Source: Sphingobacterium sp. HMA12 (GTDB lineage: Bacteria > Bacteroidota > Bacteroidia > Sphingobacteriales > Sphingobacteriaceae). From it: a stretch of 64,000 nucleotides of DNA. The translations under genes were made by a program, and so were the position numbers. The notes under the pieces were generated by a model that was not told the DNA's origin, ran no database searches, and saw only the letters and a list, made by a program, of their open reading frames with translations. Below are positions 43,424 through 52,628 of this stretch, in pieces; the stretch's first letter is position 1; each line of letters begins with the position of its first letter. The DNA is taken from positions 434,001-498,000 of the forward strand of contig NZ_BEYR01000002.1 in the NCBI RefSeq assembly GCF_002933815.1, given 5' to 3'.

Positions 43424-43439
43424 GCGCAATCGTTTGCGT
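43424..43439. promoter_or_regulatory. LacI/PurR-type operator candidate
   Basis: GCGCAATCGTTTGCGT differs at two positions from the PurR-like consensus ACGCAAACGTTTGCGT and has its central CG. It lies 188 bases before the third SusC. The neighbouring regulator is AraC-type, so a LacI-family protein from elsewhere in the genome would be needed. Confidence 0.35.
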
Positions 43440-43503
43440 TTGTATTTCTTGAGATCTCTTTATCGGAAATATGAATTAAAAGTACAATACAAATGATCTG
43501 ATC

Positions 43504-43538
43504 TTGCTATTCTTGACTTTCCCTTTTCTCTAATTTCG
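43504..43538 (+). promoter_or_regulatory. Candidate promoter for the third SusC operon
   Basis: TTGC at 43504-43507 and TAATTTCG at 43531-43538, 23 bases apart, resemble the Bacteroidota -33 and -7 elements with one mismatch in the latter. The leader to the ATG would be about 80 bases. Confidence 0.35.
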
Positions 43539-43626
43539 TCCTATAGACCAATAATAGCATACCAATTAAGTATAGACATATTATATATAATCTATCTATT
43601 TATTGTAAACCTTAAATACACAAAAT

Positions 43627-46600
43627 ATGAGAAAAACAGCTTTACTGCTTTTATTTTCGGCTTATGGCACATTTGCTTGGGCGCAACAATCCCAAAAAGT
43701 ACGGGGGAAAGTCCTTGATGCAGATAATAAGCCAGTGGCGGGTGCCACTGTAAACATCAAAGGTGGTACCGGGGGGACAAAAACCGATGCTGATGGTTCT
43801 TTTGCGCTTGATGTCGAGAAAGGAAAAACCTTAAAAATTACCTATGTAGGAATGAAGGAACAGGAGGTTCTTGTTAATGAAGCCTCGACATACAGTATTG
43901 TACTTCAATCGGGAACCGACCTGGATGAAGTTGTTGTTATCGGATATGGTACAGTGAAAAGAGGTGATTTAACAGGTGCTGTAGCATCTGTTACAGGAAA
44001 GGATCTGCAGTCTAACCTAGCAAAGAGTGCTGCTGGTGCGTTGCAGGGGCGTGTTGCCGGGGTAACGGTATCTAACGCTAGCGGAACGCCGGGGGCAGGT
44101 ATGAGCATTAATGTCCGTGGGCTAAGTTCTATGGGAAATAATGCGCCTCTTTACGTCATTGACGGGGTATTTGGTGATATCAATATGGTGGATCCGAATG
44201 ATATTGCATCGCTCGAAGTACTGAAAGATGCTTCTGCTGCTGCGATCTATGGATCTCGGGCGGCCAATGGTGTTGTAATCATTACCACAAAAGGCGGCAG
44301 AAAAGCAACTCCAGCGACCTTGAGCTTAAATGCATACACAGGTATTCAAAGTCTTCCGAAAAAAATGGATTTGATGGATGGCCCACAATGGAAACAGTTT
44401 CAGCATGACAACGGGTATCTACCAACAGAAGCACAAAATCTAAATACAAATACGAATTGGCAGGACGAGGTATTTCATACAGCCCCAGTTAATAAGGTCA
44501 ATCTCGATATTTCGGGTGGGGGAGAACAGTCTACCTATAGTGTGTCCGGAGGTTATTTAAATCAACAAGGCATCTTGAAGACTACCGGTTATAAAGCTTT
44601 CAATCTGCGTACAAAAAATACCTTTAGTTTTTTTAACAACCACTTACGGGTAGGAAATACCTTTTTGATAAAATCAGGTGACCGAAAATTTTCAGACCTG
44701 ACTATCACAGATATCTTACGACAAAACGCGCTGGTACCTATTTATGATGCCAATTTAGTTGGTGGATATGCTACCTATGCGCCGTGGATGAAGAACTTGG
44801 ACAATCCTGTGGGGATTTTGAACTTGTTCAACCGACATGTATATCAGACAGATCTTATGCTCAATGGATACGCCGAGGTAGATTTGTTTATTAAGGGACT
44901 AAAATATAAATTAAATGTCGGGGTCAACAAGACAACTGGCAGGAATTATAATAAAGGAGAAGCCTATACCTATGGTACCGATGTGCGCAAATCTTTTCTC
45001 AATGAAAGCGCATTTTTTAACAATCAATGGTTAGTTGAAAATACATTGCATTACGATAACACGTTTGATAAACACACTATTTCATTATTAGCGGGTTATT
45101 CCGCCCAGGAAAATACCAACCGAGGTTTTGGTGCGGGACGGAATAATCTGCCATTGGGAACTGATGCTATTGATGCGGCTTCTCCGACAGAACAAACGAC
45201 TTCGGGTAGTCTAAATGAAGCGGCATTGATCTCCCAGTTTGGACGTGTAATGTATAGTTATGATAGCCGTTACCTACTTACAGCGACAATACGCCGCGAT
45301 GGTTCTTCCAAATTCGCAGATGGAGCGCGATATGGGGTATTCCCGTCTATCGCTTTGGGCTGGAATGTGATGAATGAGAAATTTTTCGAAACAGCAAAAG
45401 GTACAGTCAATGAATTTAAACTCCGTGCCAGTTATGGTCGACTAGGTAATCAGGAAATTGCAAATTACACCACACAGAGGATAACTACTTATGGCATCAA
45501 TTATTTGCAAGGAGGTACCTGGTGGCAGGGGGCAAGTACCGGTATCAACTGGGTTTCGCCGCGAAACCTGACTTGGGAAGAAACAGCGACAAGCAATATT
45601 GGGTTAGATTTGGCATTTATGCAAAAGAAATTGAACATCAGTGCTGATTATTACGTGCGTGAAACCAAGGATATTCTTTTAGGGATTAATCAACCTCCTT
45701 CGGCTGGACTTAAAGGAACGCCAGTGATGAATGCGGGAACAATTAGCAACAAGGGTTTTGAGTTATTAGCGACATACAAGAATTCTGTTGGAGAACTGAA
45801 CTATAACATTGGCGTGAATGCTTCTACGGTGAAAAATAAAGTGAAAGCGGTCACAGTAGGTAATGTTCAGGAATTTGGTGGCTATAATCCGCAGGGAGAG
45901 GGAACAATTACCTGGGCTAAAGTTGGTTATCCAATTGGAGGTTTCTGGGTGATCCAAACCGATGGACTTTTCCAGTCAGATGCAGAAGCACAAGGCTATA
46001 AATCTGCAGATGGTAAAGTAATTCAGCCAAATGCTGCTGCGGGGGACATCAAATTTGTAGATTATAACAAAGATGGCCGTATTGACAATAATGACCGTCA
46101 GTATGTTGGTAGCCCTTTCCCAAGTCTTGCTTATGGTATACGAGGAGGTCTAGACTATAAAGGATTCGATATAGCTGTCTTCTTTGATGGTATGTATGGC
46201 AATAAGATTTATAATTATACCCGAGCGCGCATGGAACAAACCAACGAAGTGAATAATCATTCTGCTCGTTTACTAGATTCATGGACGCCAAGCAGACCAA
46301 ACACTGATATTCCAAGGTACACAAGGGAGGATCCAAACGACAATAAGCGTCGGGTCAGTGACCGTTGGATTGAGAGCGGAGCTTTCTTCCGTTTAAAAAC
46401 TATTGAAGTTGGGTATACACTACCTGCGGAATGGCTAAGTAAGGCAACGTTGAAAAACGCACGCGTATTTCTGGCTGGGGACAATCTGTTTACCGTGACA
46501 AAATATAAAGGCTATACCCCAGATTTAGGTCAAAGTAACGGTGACAATGGAACGCCATCTGGTGTACTAACCGCCGGTACGGATCATGGTCGTTTCCCAT

Positions 46601-46641
46601 TGGCACGGACCATTATGTTTGGTGTTCAGGCTAACTTTTAA
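43627..46641 (+). CDS. SusC/RagA-family TonB-dependent outer-membrane receptor (third pair)
   Basis: A 1004-residue receptor with a normal signal peptide (MRKTALLLLFSAYGTFAWAQ). Domains in order: CarboxypepD-regulatory-like (VRGKVLDADNKPVAGATVNI, residues about 25-100), DEVVVIGYG, plug domain with LYVIDGVFGDINMVDPNDIA and AAIYGSRAANGVVIITTKGG, then the barrel ending TIMFGVQANF. Its signal region is unlike that of the two upstream SusC genes, so it is a separate acquisition or lineage. It would import an oligosaccharide across the outer membrane using TonB energy. The SusD partner starts 51 bases downstream, followed by the sulfotransferase, GH130, EEP and symporter genes. Confidence 0.95.
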   Translation: MRKTALLLLFSAYGTFAWAQQSQKVRGKVLDADNKPVAGATVNIKGGTGGTKTDADGSFALDVEKGKTLKITYVGMKEQEVLVNEASTYSIVLQSGTDLDEVVVIGYGTVKRGDLTGAVASVTGKDLQSNLAKSAAGALQGRVAGVTVSNASGTPGAGMSINVRGLSSMGNNAPLYVIDGVFGDINMVDPNDIASLEVLKDASAAAIYGSRAANGVVIITTKGGRKATPATLSLNAYTGIQSLPKKMDLMDGPQWKQFQHDNGYLPTEAQNLNTNTNWQDEVFHTAPVNKVNLDISGGGEQSTYSVSGGYLNQQGILKTTGYKAFNLRTKNTFSFFNNHLRVGNTFLIKSGDRKFSDLTITDILRQNALVPIYDANLVGGYATYAPWMKNLDNPVGILNLFNRHVYQTDLMLNGYAEVDLFIKGLKYKLNVGVNKTTGRNYNKGEAYTYGTDVRKSFLNESAFFNNQWLVENTLHYDNTFDKHTISLLAGYSAQENTNRGFGAGRNNLPLGTDAIDAASPTEQTTSGSLNEAALISQFGRVMYSYDSRYLLTATIRRDGSSKFADGARYGVFPSIALGWNVMNEKFFETAKGTVNEFKLRASYGRLGNQEIANYTTQRITTYGINYLQGGTWWQGASTGINWVSPRNLTWEETATSNIGLDLAFMQKKLNISADYYVRETKDILLGINQPPSAGLKGTPVMNAGTISNKGFELLATYKNSVGELNYNIGVNASTVKNKVKAVTVGNVQEFGGYNPQGEGTITWAKVGYPIGGFWVIQTDGLFQSDAEAQGYKSADGKVIQPNAAAGDIKFVDYNKDGRIDNNDRQYVGSPFPSLAYGIRGGLDYKGFDIAVFFDGMYGNKIYNYTRARMEQTNEVNNHSARLLDSWTPSRPNTDIPRYTREDPNDNKRRVSDRWIESGAFFRLKTIEVGYTLPAEWLSKATLKNARVFLAGDNLFTVTKYKGYTPDLGQSNGDNGTPSGVLTAGTDHGRFPLARTIMFGVQANF

Positions 46642-46692
46642 TGGATAATCGGTCTGTTATATAAATAAATTTATGTTTTAAATACGATATAG

Positions 46693-48318
46693 ATGAACTT
46701 TTCAATAAAAAAATATACGGTTATAGCAGCTTCCTTATTATTCTTAGGAGGCTGTAAGTCAGATTTTTTGGATCGAACCAATCCTAATTTACCTGTTGAG
46801 GAGACTTATTGGGCAATTGAATCCGATGCCCAGTCTGCGATGGCTACGATTTATTCACCAATTCGTTCACAAATGTCAGGTTACTACGGAGCGTACGGTG
46901 GTTATCAAACGATGAACAGAGCAGATGATATGTGGTTTCTCAGTGGTGAGGAAGCATTTACTTGGGAATATGTCAACTTCCTCAATTCCGCGGGTACCCC
47001 AGAAAGTGATTTTGGAAGCTTATATAGCGGAATAAATAGAGCAAATGTGTTTTTAAAAAATATTCCGCGGGTTTCAATGGATGAAAGCCGAAAAAAAGAG
47101 CTGGTCGGAGAAGCTAGCTTTTTAAGGGGAATGTATTATTTTCTGCTGGCGGCAAATTATGGTGATGTACCTTTAAGAGTATTGCCGACAGATGATGATC
47201 CAGATGGTGCGAGCAAACCTGCGTCACCTGAAGCCGAAATATGGAAACAGGTAATTGCAGATTTCAAAATAGCGAAGGACAACCTGCCAATAACACGATC
47301 TGCTGCAGAAGCTGGGCGTGTTACGAAAGGGGCTGCGGTTGCCTATCTGGGAAAGGTATTGGTATATACCAAGCAATATGCCGAGGCCGAAACAGAATTG
47401 AAGGCCTTATTGACTGCACCCTACGGGTATGATCTGACGACTAATTTTGAAGATAATTTCAAGGAAACAACTAAGCTGAATAAGGAGTCAGTTTGGGAAA
47501 TAGTTTATGACAGTAAGTTCGGTGGGGATGGAAATTGGGGGGTAGACTGTGCTTCTTGTGCAATGGGATTCGTTCTACCTAATTTTGCTGGACCAGATGG
47601 TACAGGTGCCTGGTTTAAATTAATGCCCGGGGCAGCTGTTGTTCGTGATTTTATTTCAGAAGAACGTCCCGCGGGCTCAGATACGCGCTTTGATAAACGG
47701 ATGTATACGAGTTTCTTCTGGAAATATTCCGACTATGAGACAGGCCTTACTGACGGTGCTTGGTTTGGTAATCAGTCTTTTGATCTTATGTGGAGTAATG
47801 CTGGACCAAAGCGGCAACGTGGGGAGCCTACTTTCCCAACAATTGACGGTAAAACCGGTCGTTTCCTGATTAAAAAATATACCAATTTTTATAGAAATAT
47901 CGCTGGAGCGAATAGTATGTATGATGCTGCGAACCGCAACAATAACCTTCGTGTATTTCGGTTTGCAGAGGTCTTGTTGTTGCATGCTGAAGCATGTGCT
48001 AAAAATGGAAATATTGCTGGAGCCGCGTCTAGTTTAAAGCGTGTTCGTGATCGCGCAGGTTTAGCAAATAAAACCTGGACCAATGCCGATGAGTTGATGA
48101 AAGAAATAATAAAACAAAATGAATTGGAATTTTTCTTTGAGGGACATCGCTTTTTCGATCTAAAACGTTGGTATACACCGATACAAATGAAACAGATCTT
48201 TGTCGATAATAAGAAGCAAGGTGCGAATAATTTCCAGCCCAAACATTATTATCTTCCTATTCCGGAAGGAGAAATCAATACAAATTCAAAAATTCAGCAA
48301 CATCCATTGTGGCGATAA
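46693..48318 (+). CDS. RagB/SusD-family nutrient-binding lipoprotein (third pair)
   Basis: A 541-residue lipoprotein (signal ending LLFLGGC). Landmarks: ETYWAIESDAQSAMATIYSPI early, EASFLRGMYYFLLAANYGDVPLR, FRFAEVLLLHAEACAKNGN, and the C-terminal QNELEFFFEGHRFFDLKRWYTP with PIPEGEINTNSKIQQHP. It should cap the third SusC and bind the transported glycan at the cell surface. It ends in a long hairpin that separates the SusCD pair from the sulfotransferase gene, although the same direction and close spacing suggest partial read-through. Confidence 0.95.
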   Translation: MNFSIKKYTVIAASLLFLGGCKSDFLDRTNPNLPVEETYWAIESDAQSAMATIYSPIRSQMSGYYGAYGGYQTMNRADDMWFLSGEEAFTWEYVNFLNSAGTPESDFGSLYSGINRANVFLKNIPRVSMDESRKKELVGEASFLRGMYYFLLAANYGDVPLRVLPTDDDPDGASKPASPEAEIWKQVIADFKIAKDNLPITRSAAEAGRVTKGAAVAYLGKVLVYTKQYAEAETELKALLTAPYGYDLTTNFEDNFKETTKLNKESVWEIVYDSKFGGDGNWGVDCASCAMGFVLPNFAGPDGTGAWFKLMPGAAVVRDFISEERPAGSDTRFDKRMYTSFFWKYSDYETGLTDGAWFGNQSFDLMWSNAGPKRQRGEPTFPTIDGKTGRFLIKKYTNFYRNIAGANSMYDAANRNNNLRVFRFAEVLLLHAEACAKNGNIAGAASSLKRVRDRAGLANKTWTNADELMKEIIKQNELEFFFEGHRFFDLKRWYTPIQMKQIFVDNKKQGANNFQPKHYYLPIPEGEINTNSKIQQHPLWR

Positions 48319-48323
48319 ATGCA

Positions 48324-48369
48324 GAAAATGCTTACGGTTTTTATTTCATCTGAAACCGTAAGCATTTCA
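48324..48369 (+). terminator. Hairpin after the third SusD gene
   Basis: AAATGCTTACGGTTT and AAACCGTAAGCATTT pair over 15 bases with a 12-base loop, directly after the stop codon. Only a short T stretch follows, so termination may be partial and allow expression of the downstream sulfotransferase genes. Confidence 0.7.
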
Positions 48370-48475
48370 GCTTAAATTTTGCGCCCAACCGCAGTAATGC
48401 ATACATAAACCTAAATCTCCAACAACAACGGAATTTCGCTGTTGGAATATAAGAGAAATTCCATTTTTATAACAT

Positions 48476-50299
48476 ATGGGTATGATAACAACAAGAATAG
48501 CTAGGAACTTTTCAAATTTGGCTTTATATACCACAACCTTGCTTATACTGTTTGTTTCGTGTAAGAAAGATCGGGAGACATCGGAAGCATCAACCGCAAA
48601 GTTGTCCCTAAATGCAAAGGTTGAGGATGGCGAATTGCTAGTGGACGTCACCAAGAAAGTGGATGAGTATATTTTCAATTTTGAAAAGGGAAGTGTAAGC
48701 ATTCCGCTGGCGGATGTTGCAAAAATAGAACCTGAATTAGCCCGCTGGCGGACTGATCTTACATTTAATGACGGTTCCAAATTGATCGTTCCGACCAAAG
48801 GTACCGCGCTTGATTATATTGTCGAAAACATCAAACTTAACCCCTCGGGCTATAACCCGCTGGCTGCAATGGTGGATGTGTGGTTACCTACTTATGGTCG
48901 TGTAAAAGTAACCGTGCAGGGCAAAAACGGTTCCGCAGGAACAATTACACATTTGTGCCATACCGATATTCCGCGACAAAGTGTGCCTGTACTGGGCTTA
49001 TATCCTGATCACGACAATATTGTCGATCTGACTTTTACCGATCGGGAAGGAAATGAAAGAGGGAAAACGACCATACATATCCAGACTGGAGCAGTGAGTG
49101 TGCAGGACTTTCCAAGATGGAAGATTGTGAAAGCCCAGGCCGATAAAATGGAACCGGGCGTCAATCTGGTGCATTATCCCGGACGAAGCGAAGCCGATGT
49201 TTCACTGCCTTACATGATTGATCAGGAGGGTGAATTGCGTTGGCTTCTACAGCTTAAATCATCTCCGGAATTACAACGGCTCTCTTATTCCATTGGCCTA
49301 AAGCGTACTAAAAGCGGAACTTTTATTGCTGGTGACCAAGCGCAGCAAAGGGTAGTGGAAATTGATATGTTCGGTAATTTGAAGCGTGAATGGGATCTCG
49401 CCAAACTTGGTTACGGATTTCATCATGAAATCACAGAGGCTGCTAATGGCAATTTTTTAATAACAGTCACAAAAACAGCGGCGCGTTTAGTTAACGGTGA
49501 ACCGCGTGTAAATGATCATATCATCGAACTGAATCCCCAAACAGGGAGTTTGGTCATGGAATGGGATCTGGCCAAGCAGTTGGATACCACTCGTTATGTA
49601 AAACCCGATGGTATTACCCCACCGACATTCTCACAGACGCCCAACAACTGGGCACACAACAATTCCATTGCCGAAATTGGAAATGACTTATTGGCAACTT
49701 TAAGATATCAGGGAATCCTACGTTTTAACCATTCTGGGCAACCACAATGGATGATCTCTCCCCATAAGTTTTGGGGAGCTAAATATCAATCCTTGCTTTT
49801 AAAACCTATTGCTGAAGATGGGACAGTTATTACTGACCCTGCTGTTATCAATGGGGATGCCAGCACAGCAGGATTTGACTGGCCTTGGGGACCTCATACT
49901 CCGGTCGCACTTGCAGAAGATCGTATTTTGGTCTTCGATAATGGCTATAACCGGAATTGGATTCCCAATTTTGGGAGCGGTGCAAATAATTATAGTCGGG
50001 TTGTTGAATATAAAATTGACGCAACTAAAAGAACAGTGCAACAACTTTGGTCTTATGGAAAGGAAAGGGGAGTCGAAGCTTTTTCTCAGGCTTTGTCCGG
50101 TGTGCAATACCTCACACAGACAGGGAATATGCTATTCTTTCCGGGGATGGGCGTCAAAACAAGTGCCGGAACGGGCGGACGTGTGATCGAGATCAACCCT
50201 AAAACGAAAGAGGTTGTCTTTGAACTGGAGATCACTGCAGGTAGTGGTACTGCATTTCATCGGGTAACACGTATACCACTTTATCCCGCGAATTTATAA
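48476..50299 (+). CDS. Arylsulfotransferase (ASST)-family lipoprotein
   Basis: A 607-residue lipoprotein (signal ending LLILFVSC). Residues about 30-225 form an N-terminal domain; the rest is a six-bladed-propeller ASST domain. Residues equivalent to the E. coli AssT active site can be placed: His317 in GYGFHHEITE (sulfo-acceptor His), His394 in NNWAHNNSI, Arg410 in LRYQGIL and His474 in WGPHTPVAL, with similar spacing between the last three. AssT moves sulfate groups between phenolic esters and phenols in the periplasm without PAPS. In this locus the acceptor or donor might be a glycan or aromatic glycoside. The second ATG at 48482 is an equally possible start. Confidence 0.85.
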   Translation: MGMITTRIARNFSNLALYTTTLLILFVSCKKDRETSEASTAKLSLNAKVEDGELLVDVTKKVDEYIFNFEKGSVSIPLADVAKIEPELARWRTDLTFNDGSKLIVPTKGTALDYIVENIKLNPSGYNPLAAMVDVWLPTYGRVKVTVQGKNGSAGTITHLCHTDIPRQSVPVLGLYPDHDNIVDLTFTDREGNERGKTTIHIQTGAVSVQDFPRWKIVKAQADKMEPGVNLVHYPGRSEADVSLPYMIDQEGELRWLLQLKSSPELQRLSYSIGLKRTKSGTFIAGDQAQQRVVEIDMFGNLKREWDLAKLGYGFHHEITEAANGNFLITVTKTAARLVNGEPRVNDHIIELNPQTGSLVMEWDLAKQLDTTRYVKPDGITPPTFSQTPNNWAHNNSIAEIGNDLLATLRYQGILRFNHSGQPQWMISPHKFWGAKYQSLLLKPIAEDGTVITDPAVINGDASTAGFDWPWGPHTPVALAEDRILVFDNGYNRNWIPNFGSGANNYSRVVEYKIDATKRTVQQLWSYGKERGVEAFSQALSGVQYLTQTGNMLFFPGMGVKTSAGTGGRVIEINPKTKEVVFELEITAGSGTAFHRVTRIPLYPANL

Positions 50300-50327
50300 A
50301 CAAAAATTTTTGAACTTACGCAATTTT

Positions 50328-51539
50328 ATGTCCGAATCCTTTGAACGTCAACAAACTTATATTGTCGAAACACAACGCTTATTATTGAAAAAAACGAATG
50401 TCGGACTGGAAGATACGGGAAAGATTGTTACCCGCTATTTAAATCCTGTCGTCACCAAAGAACATATTCCACTCAACTGGCGTTATGATTTCAACCCATT
50501 GACGAACCCTCATTTCTTGGAGCGGATCGCATTCAACTCAACGATGAATGCCGGTGCACTGCATTGGAAGGGTAAGTACTTGCTATTCGTCCGTGTTGAA
50601 GCTGTTGACCGGAAGTCTATTTTTGCGATCGCTGAAAGCGATAATGGTGTTGACAATTTTCATTTTTGGGAACATCCGCTGTTGTTGCCTGATTTGGACG
50701 CCGCGGAAACAAATGTCTATGATCTGCGGCTCACAGCTCATGAGGATGGCTGGGTATACGGTATTTTTTGTAGTGAGCAGTATGCTCCTGATGCTGCTCC
50801 AGGTGATCTTTCAAGCGCGGTTGCCTCCGCAGGAATCATCCGGTCGAAAGATCTCATTCATTGGGAACGTCTACCCAATCTAAAGGCAAATAGCCAGCAG
50901 CGTAATGTGGTACTGCATCCCGAGTTTGTGGAAGGCAAGTACGCATTTTATACACGCCCTCAGGATGATTTTATTCTGGCAAAAAGTGGCGGCGGTATCG
51001 GGTGGGCACTCGTGGACGATATCAGCAATGCCGTAATCAGCCAGGAAAAGATTATTAATAAGCGTTTTTATCATACCATCAAAGAACTCAAAAATGGGGA
51101 GGGGCCAGCGCCACTAAAGACGGATCGAGGCTGGTTGCATCTCGCGCACGGGGTAAGGGGGACTGCAGCTGGCCTACGCTATGTGTTATACCTTTATCTC
51201 ACGAGCCTGGAGGATCCAAGTGAATTAATTGCGGAACCCGCGGGTTATCTGATGGCCCCCGAGGGGGAGGAAAGGGTAGGCGATGTCTCCAACGTATTGT
51301 TTTCTAATGGTTGGATCATGGATGTGGATGGTACCGTATATATTTATTATGCTTCCAGTGATACGCGGACGCATGTTGCGGTTTCTTCGGTGACCAAACT
51401 GCTGGATTATTGCCTGAATACAGCGGAGGATGGGCTACGTTCTGCGGAATCACTGCGCAAAGTAATTCGTCTGATTGATCATAATGCCGCCTACGTGGGT
51501 AATAAAAGCAATGGATCGGTCGGTCGCCTGACAAAATAG
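50328..51539 (+). CDS. GH130-family glycoside phosphorylase (mannosyl-glucose phosphorylase-like)
   Basis: A 403-residue cytoplasmic enzyme starting MSESFERQQTYIVETQR; a TTG 18 bases upstream keeps the frame open. GH130 landmarks: NAGALHWKGKYLLFVRVE, the catalytic-Asp region ETNVYDLRLTAHEDG, NGEGPAPLKTDRGWLHLAHG (phosphate-binding surroundings) and IYYASSDTRTHVAVS. Length and motifs fit GH130 subfamily 1, which includes 4-O-beta-mannosyl-glucose phosphorylase; the subfamily is inference. The enzyme would split an imported beta-mannoside disaccharide with phosphate to give mannose 1-phosphate. It begins 28 bases after the ASST gene, so the two are co-transcribed. Confidence 0.9.
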   Translation: MSESFERQQTYIVETQRLLLKKTNVGLEDTGKIVTRYLNPVVTKEHIPLNWRYDFNPLTNPHFLERIAFNSTMNAGALHWKGKYLLFVRVEAVDRKSIFAIAESDNGVDNFHFWEHPLLLPDLDAAETNVYDLRLTAHEDGWVYGIFCSEQYAPDAAPGDLSSAVASAGIIRSKDLIHWERLPNLKANSQQRNVVLHPEFVEGKYAFYTRPQDDFILAKSGGGIGWALVDDISNAVISQEKIINKRFYHTIKELKNGEGPAPLKTDRGWLHLAHGVRGTAAGLRYVLYLYLTSLEDPSELIAEPAGYLMAPEGEERVGDVSNVLFSNGWIMDVDGTVYIYYASSDTRTHVAVSSVTKLLDYCLNTAEDGLRSAESLRKVIRLIDHNAAYVGNKSNGSVGRLTK

Positions 51540-51680
51540 GTGTAGATAAACTGGGCTAAAGGGCATACTTAATCGAGTATCGAGTTCAATCACCCAGTAT
51601 AAATGAAATCCCGTGTATTTCATGAAAGTTACGGCTGTGTGAAATGCAGTAACAAAATGTACGTTGGACAAACTCGTGAT

Positions 51681-52586
51681 ATGTTAAAGAAAGATAATAT
51701 TAAAATCCTAACTCTGCTTGGTCTTCTGTGCCTGACATCCTTTTTGTCTGCCCAAGAACGGGCGACGTTGAAAATTATCTCCTATAATATCTGGAATGGT
51801 TTTGAAAAGCAGCAGGATCGCAAGGATAAATTTAGTGCGTGGATGAAAAAGGAGCAACCTGATGTTGTGGCATTACAGGAGCTGGTGGACTTTAAGCGGG
51901 CCGACTTGCTGCAATTGGCAAAGTCATACGGCCACAGCTATGCTGTTTTATTAAAGGAGGAAGGCTATCCTGTCGGTATTTCCTCCAGTTATCCGATTAC
52001 TGTTGTCAACGCGCGGTTAGATAAGTTTTGGCATGGCATGCTGCATGTAAAGATTAAAAAATTAGACTTTATTGTCACGCATCTTAGTCCCTTTTCCTGG
52101 CAATATCGGCTGGGAGAAGCGAAACAAATTGCAGAATACGTAAAGAATAATCATCTGGATAGCTGTATTATTCTGGGGGATCTGAATGCCTACTCCCCAT
52201 TGGATGCCATTTGGCTGGAAAAGCAGTTCACTTTGAAGGAAAATCTGATAAAATGGGACGCAGAAAATCCCCAATATGGCAACGTGAGAGAGCGTAGATT
52301 TGATTATAGTGTACTTTCGACTTTCCTGGCCGCGGGTTTTGAAGATTGTGTCGGGCGATCTGTATTTCCCGAAATCAAGCGAGCAAGCTATCCCGCTGCC
52401 ACACTTTACAATTGGAAATGGGGTGACCCAAGGTTAGCAGCGGTTTCTGAACGACTTGATTATATTTTGCTGTCTGAATCTTTAGCATCTCATGTAAAGC
52501 AGGTGGACGTGCATAATGGTCCTGCACTTGAGGAGATATCTGATCATTACCCTGTTTCGGTCGTGATTGATCAATTGGAGAAATAG
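51681..52586 (+). CDS. Secreted endonuclease/exonuclease/phosphatase (EEP)-family protein
   Basis: A 301-residue exported protein from ATG 51681 (MLKKDNIKILTLLGLLCLTS, cleavage near LSAQ); a longer frame from 51603 would bury the signal. EEP motifs: SYNIWNGF (Asn), ALQELVD (Glu), VTHLSPFSW (His), LGDLNAYSPLD (Asp, Asn), ERLDYILL (Asp) and ISDHYPV (His). The fold covers DNases, sphingomyelinases and inositol-phosphate phosphatases; secretion makes a phosphodiesterase or phosphomonoesterase acting on an envelope or glycan substrate more likely than a DNase. It lies between GH130 and the symporter gene, so it may remove phosphoryl groups from the imported glycan. That is inference. Confidence 0.85.
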   Translation: MLKKDNIKILTLLGLLCLTSFLSAQERATLKIISYNIWNGFEKQQDRKDKFSAWMKKEQPDVVALQELVDFKRADLLQLAKSYGHSYAVLLKEEGYPVGISSSYPITVVNARLDKFWHGMLHVKIKKLDFIVTHLSPFSWQYRLGEAKQIAEYVKNNHLDSCIILGDLNAYSPLDAIWLEKQFTLKENLIKWDAENPQYGNVRERRFDYSVLSTFLAAGFEDCVGRSVFPEIKRASYPAATLYNWKWGDPRLAAVSERLDYILLSESLASHVKQVDVHNGPALEEISDHYPVSVVIDQLEK

Positions 52587-52628
52587 AAATATAATTGTAG
52601 ATTGCGGATGACCACGAAAAGAATATTC

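Larger units (their letters stand above)
43152..43626. other. Regulatory region before the third SusC gene
   Basis: 475 bases without a supported gene. It contains a LacI-type operator candidate (43424-43439) and a candidate promoter (43504-43538) near the 3' end; the first half is T-rich and featureless to me. Confidence 0.6.
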
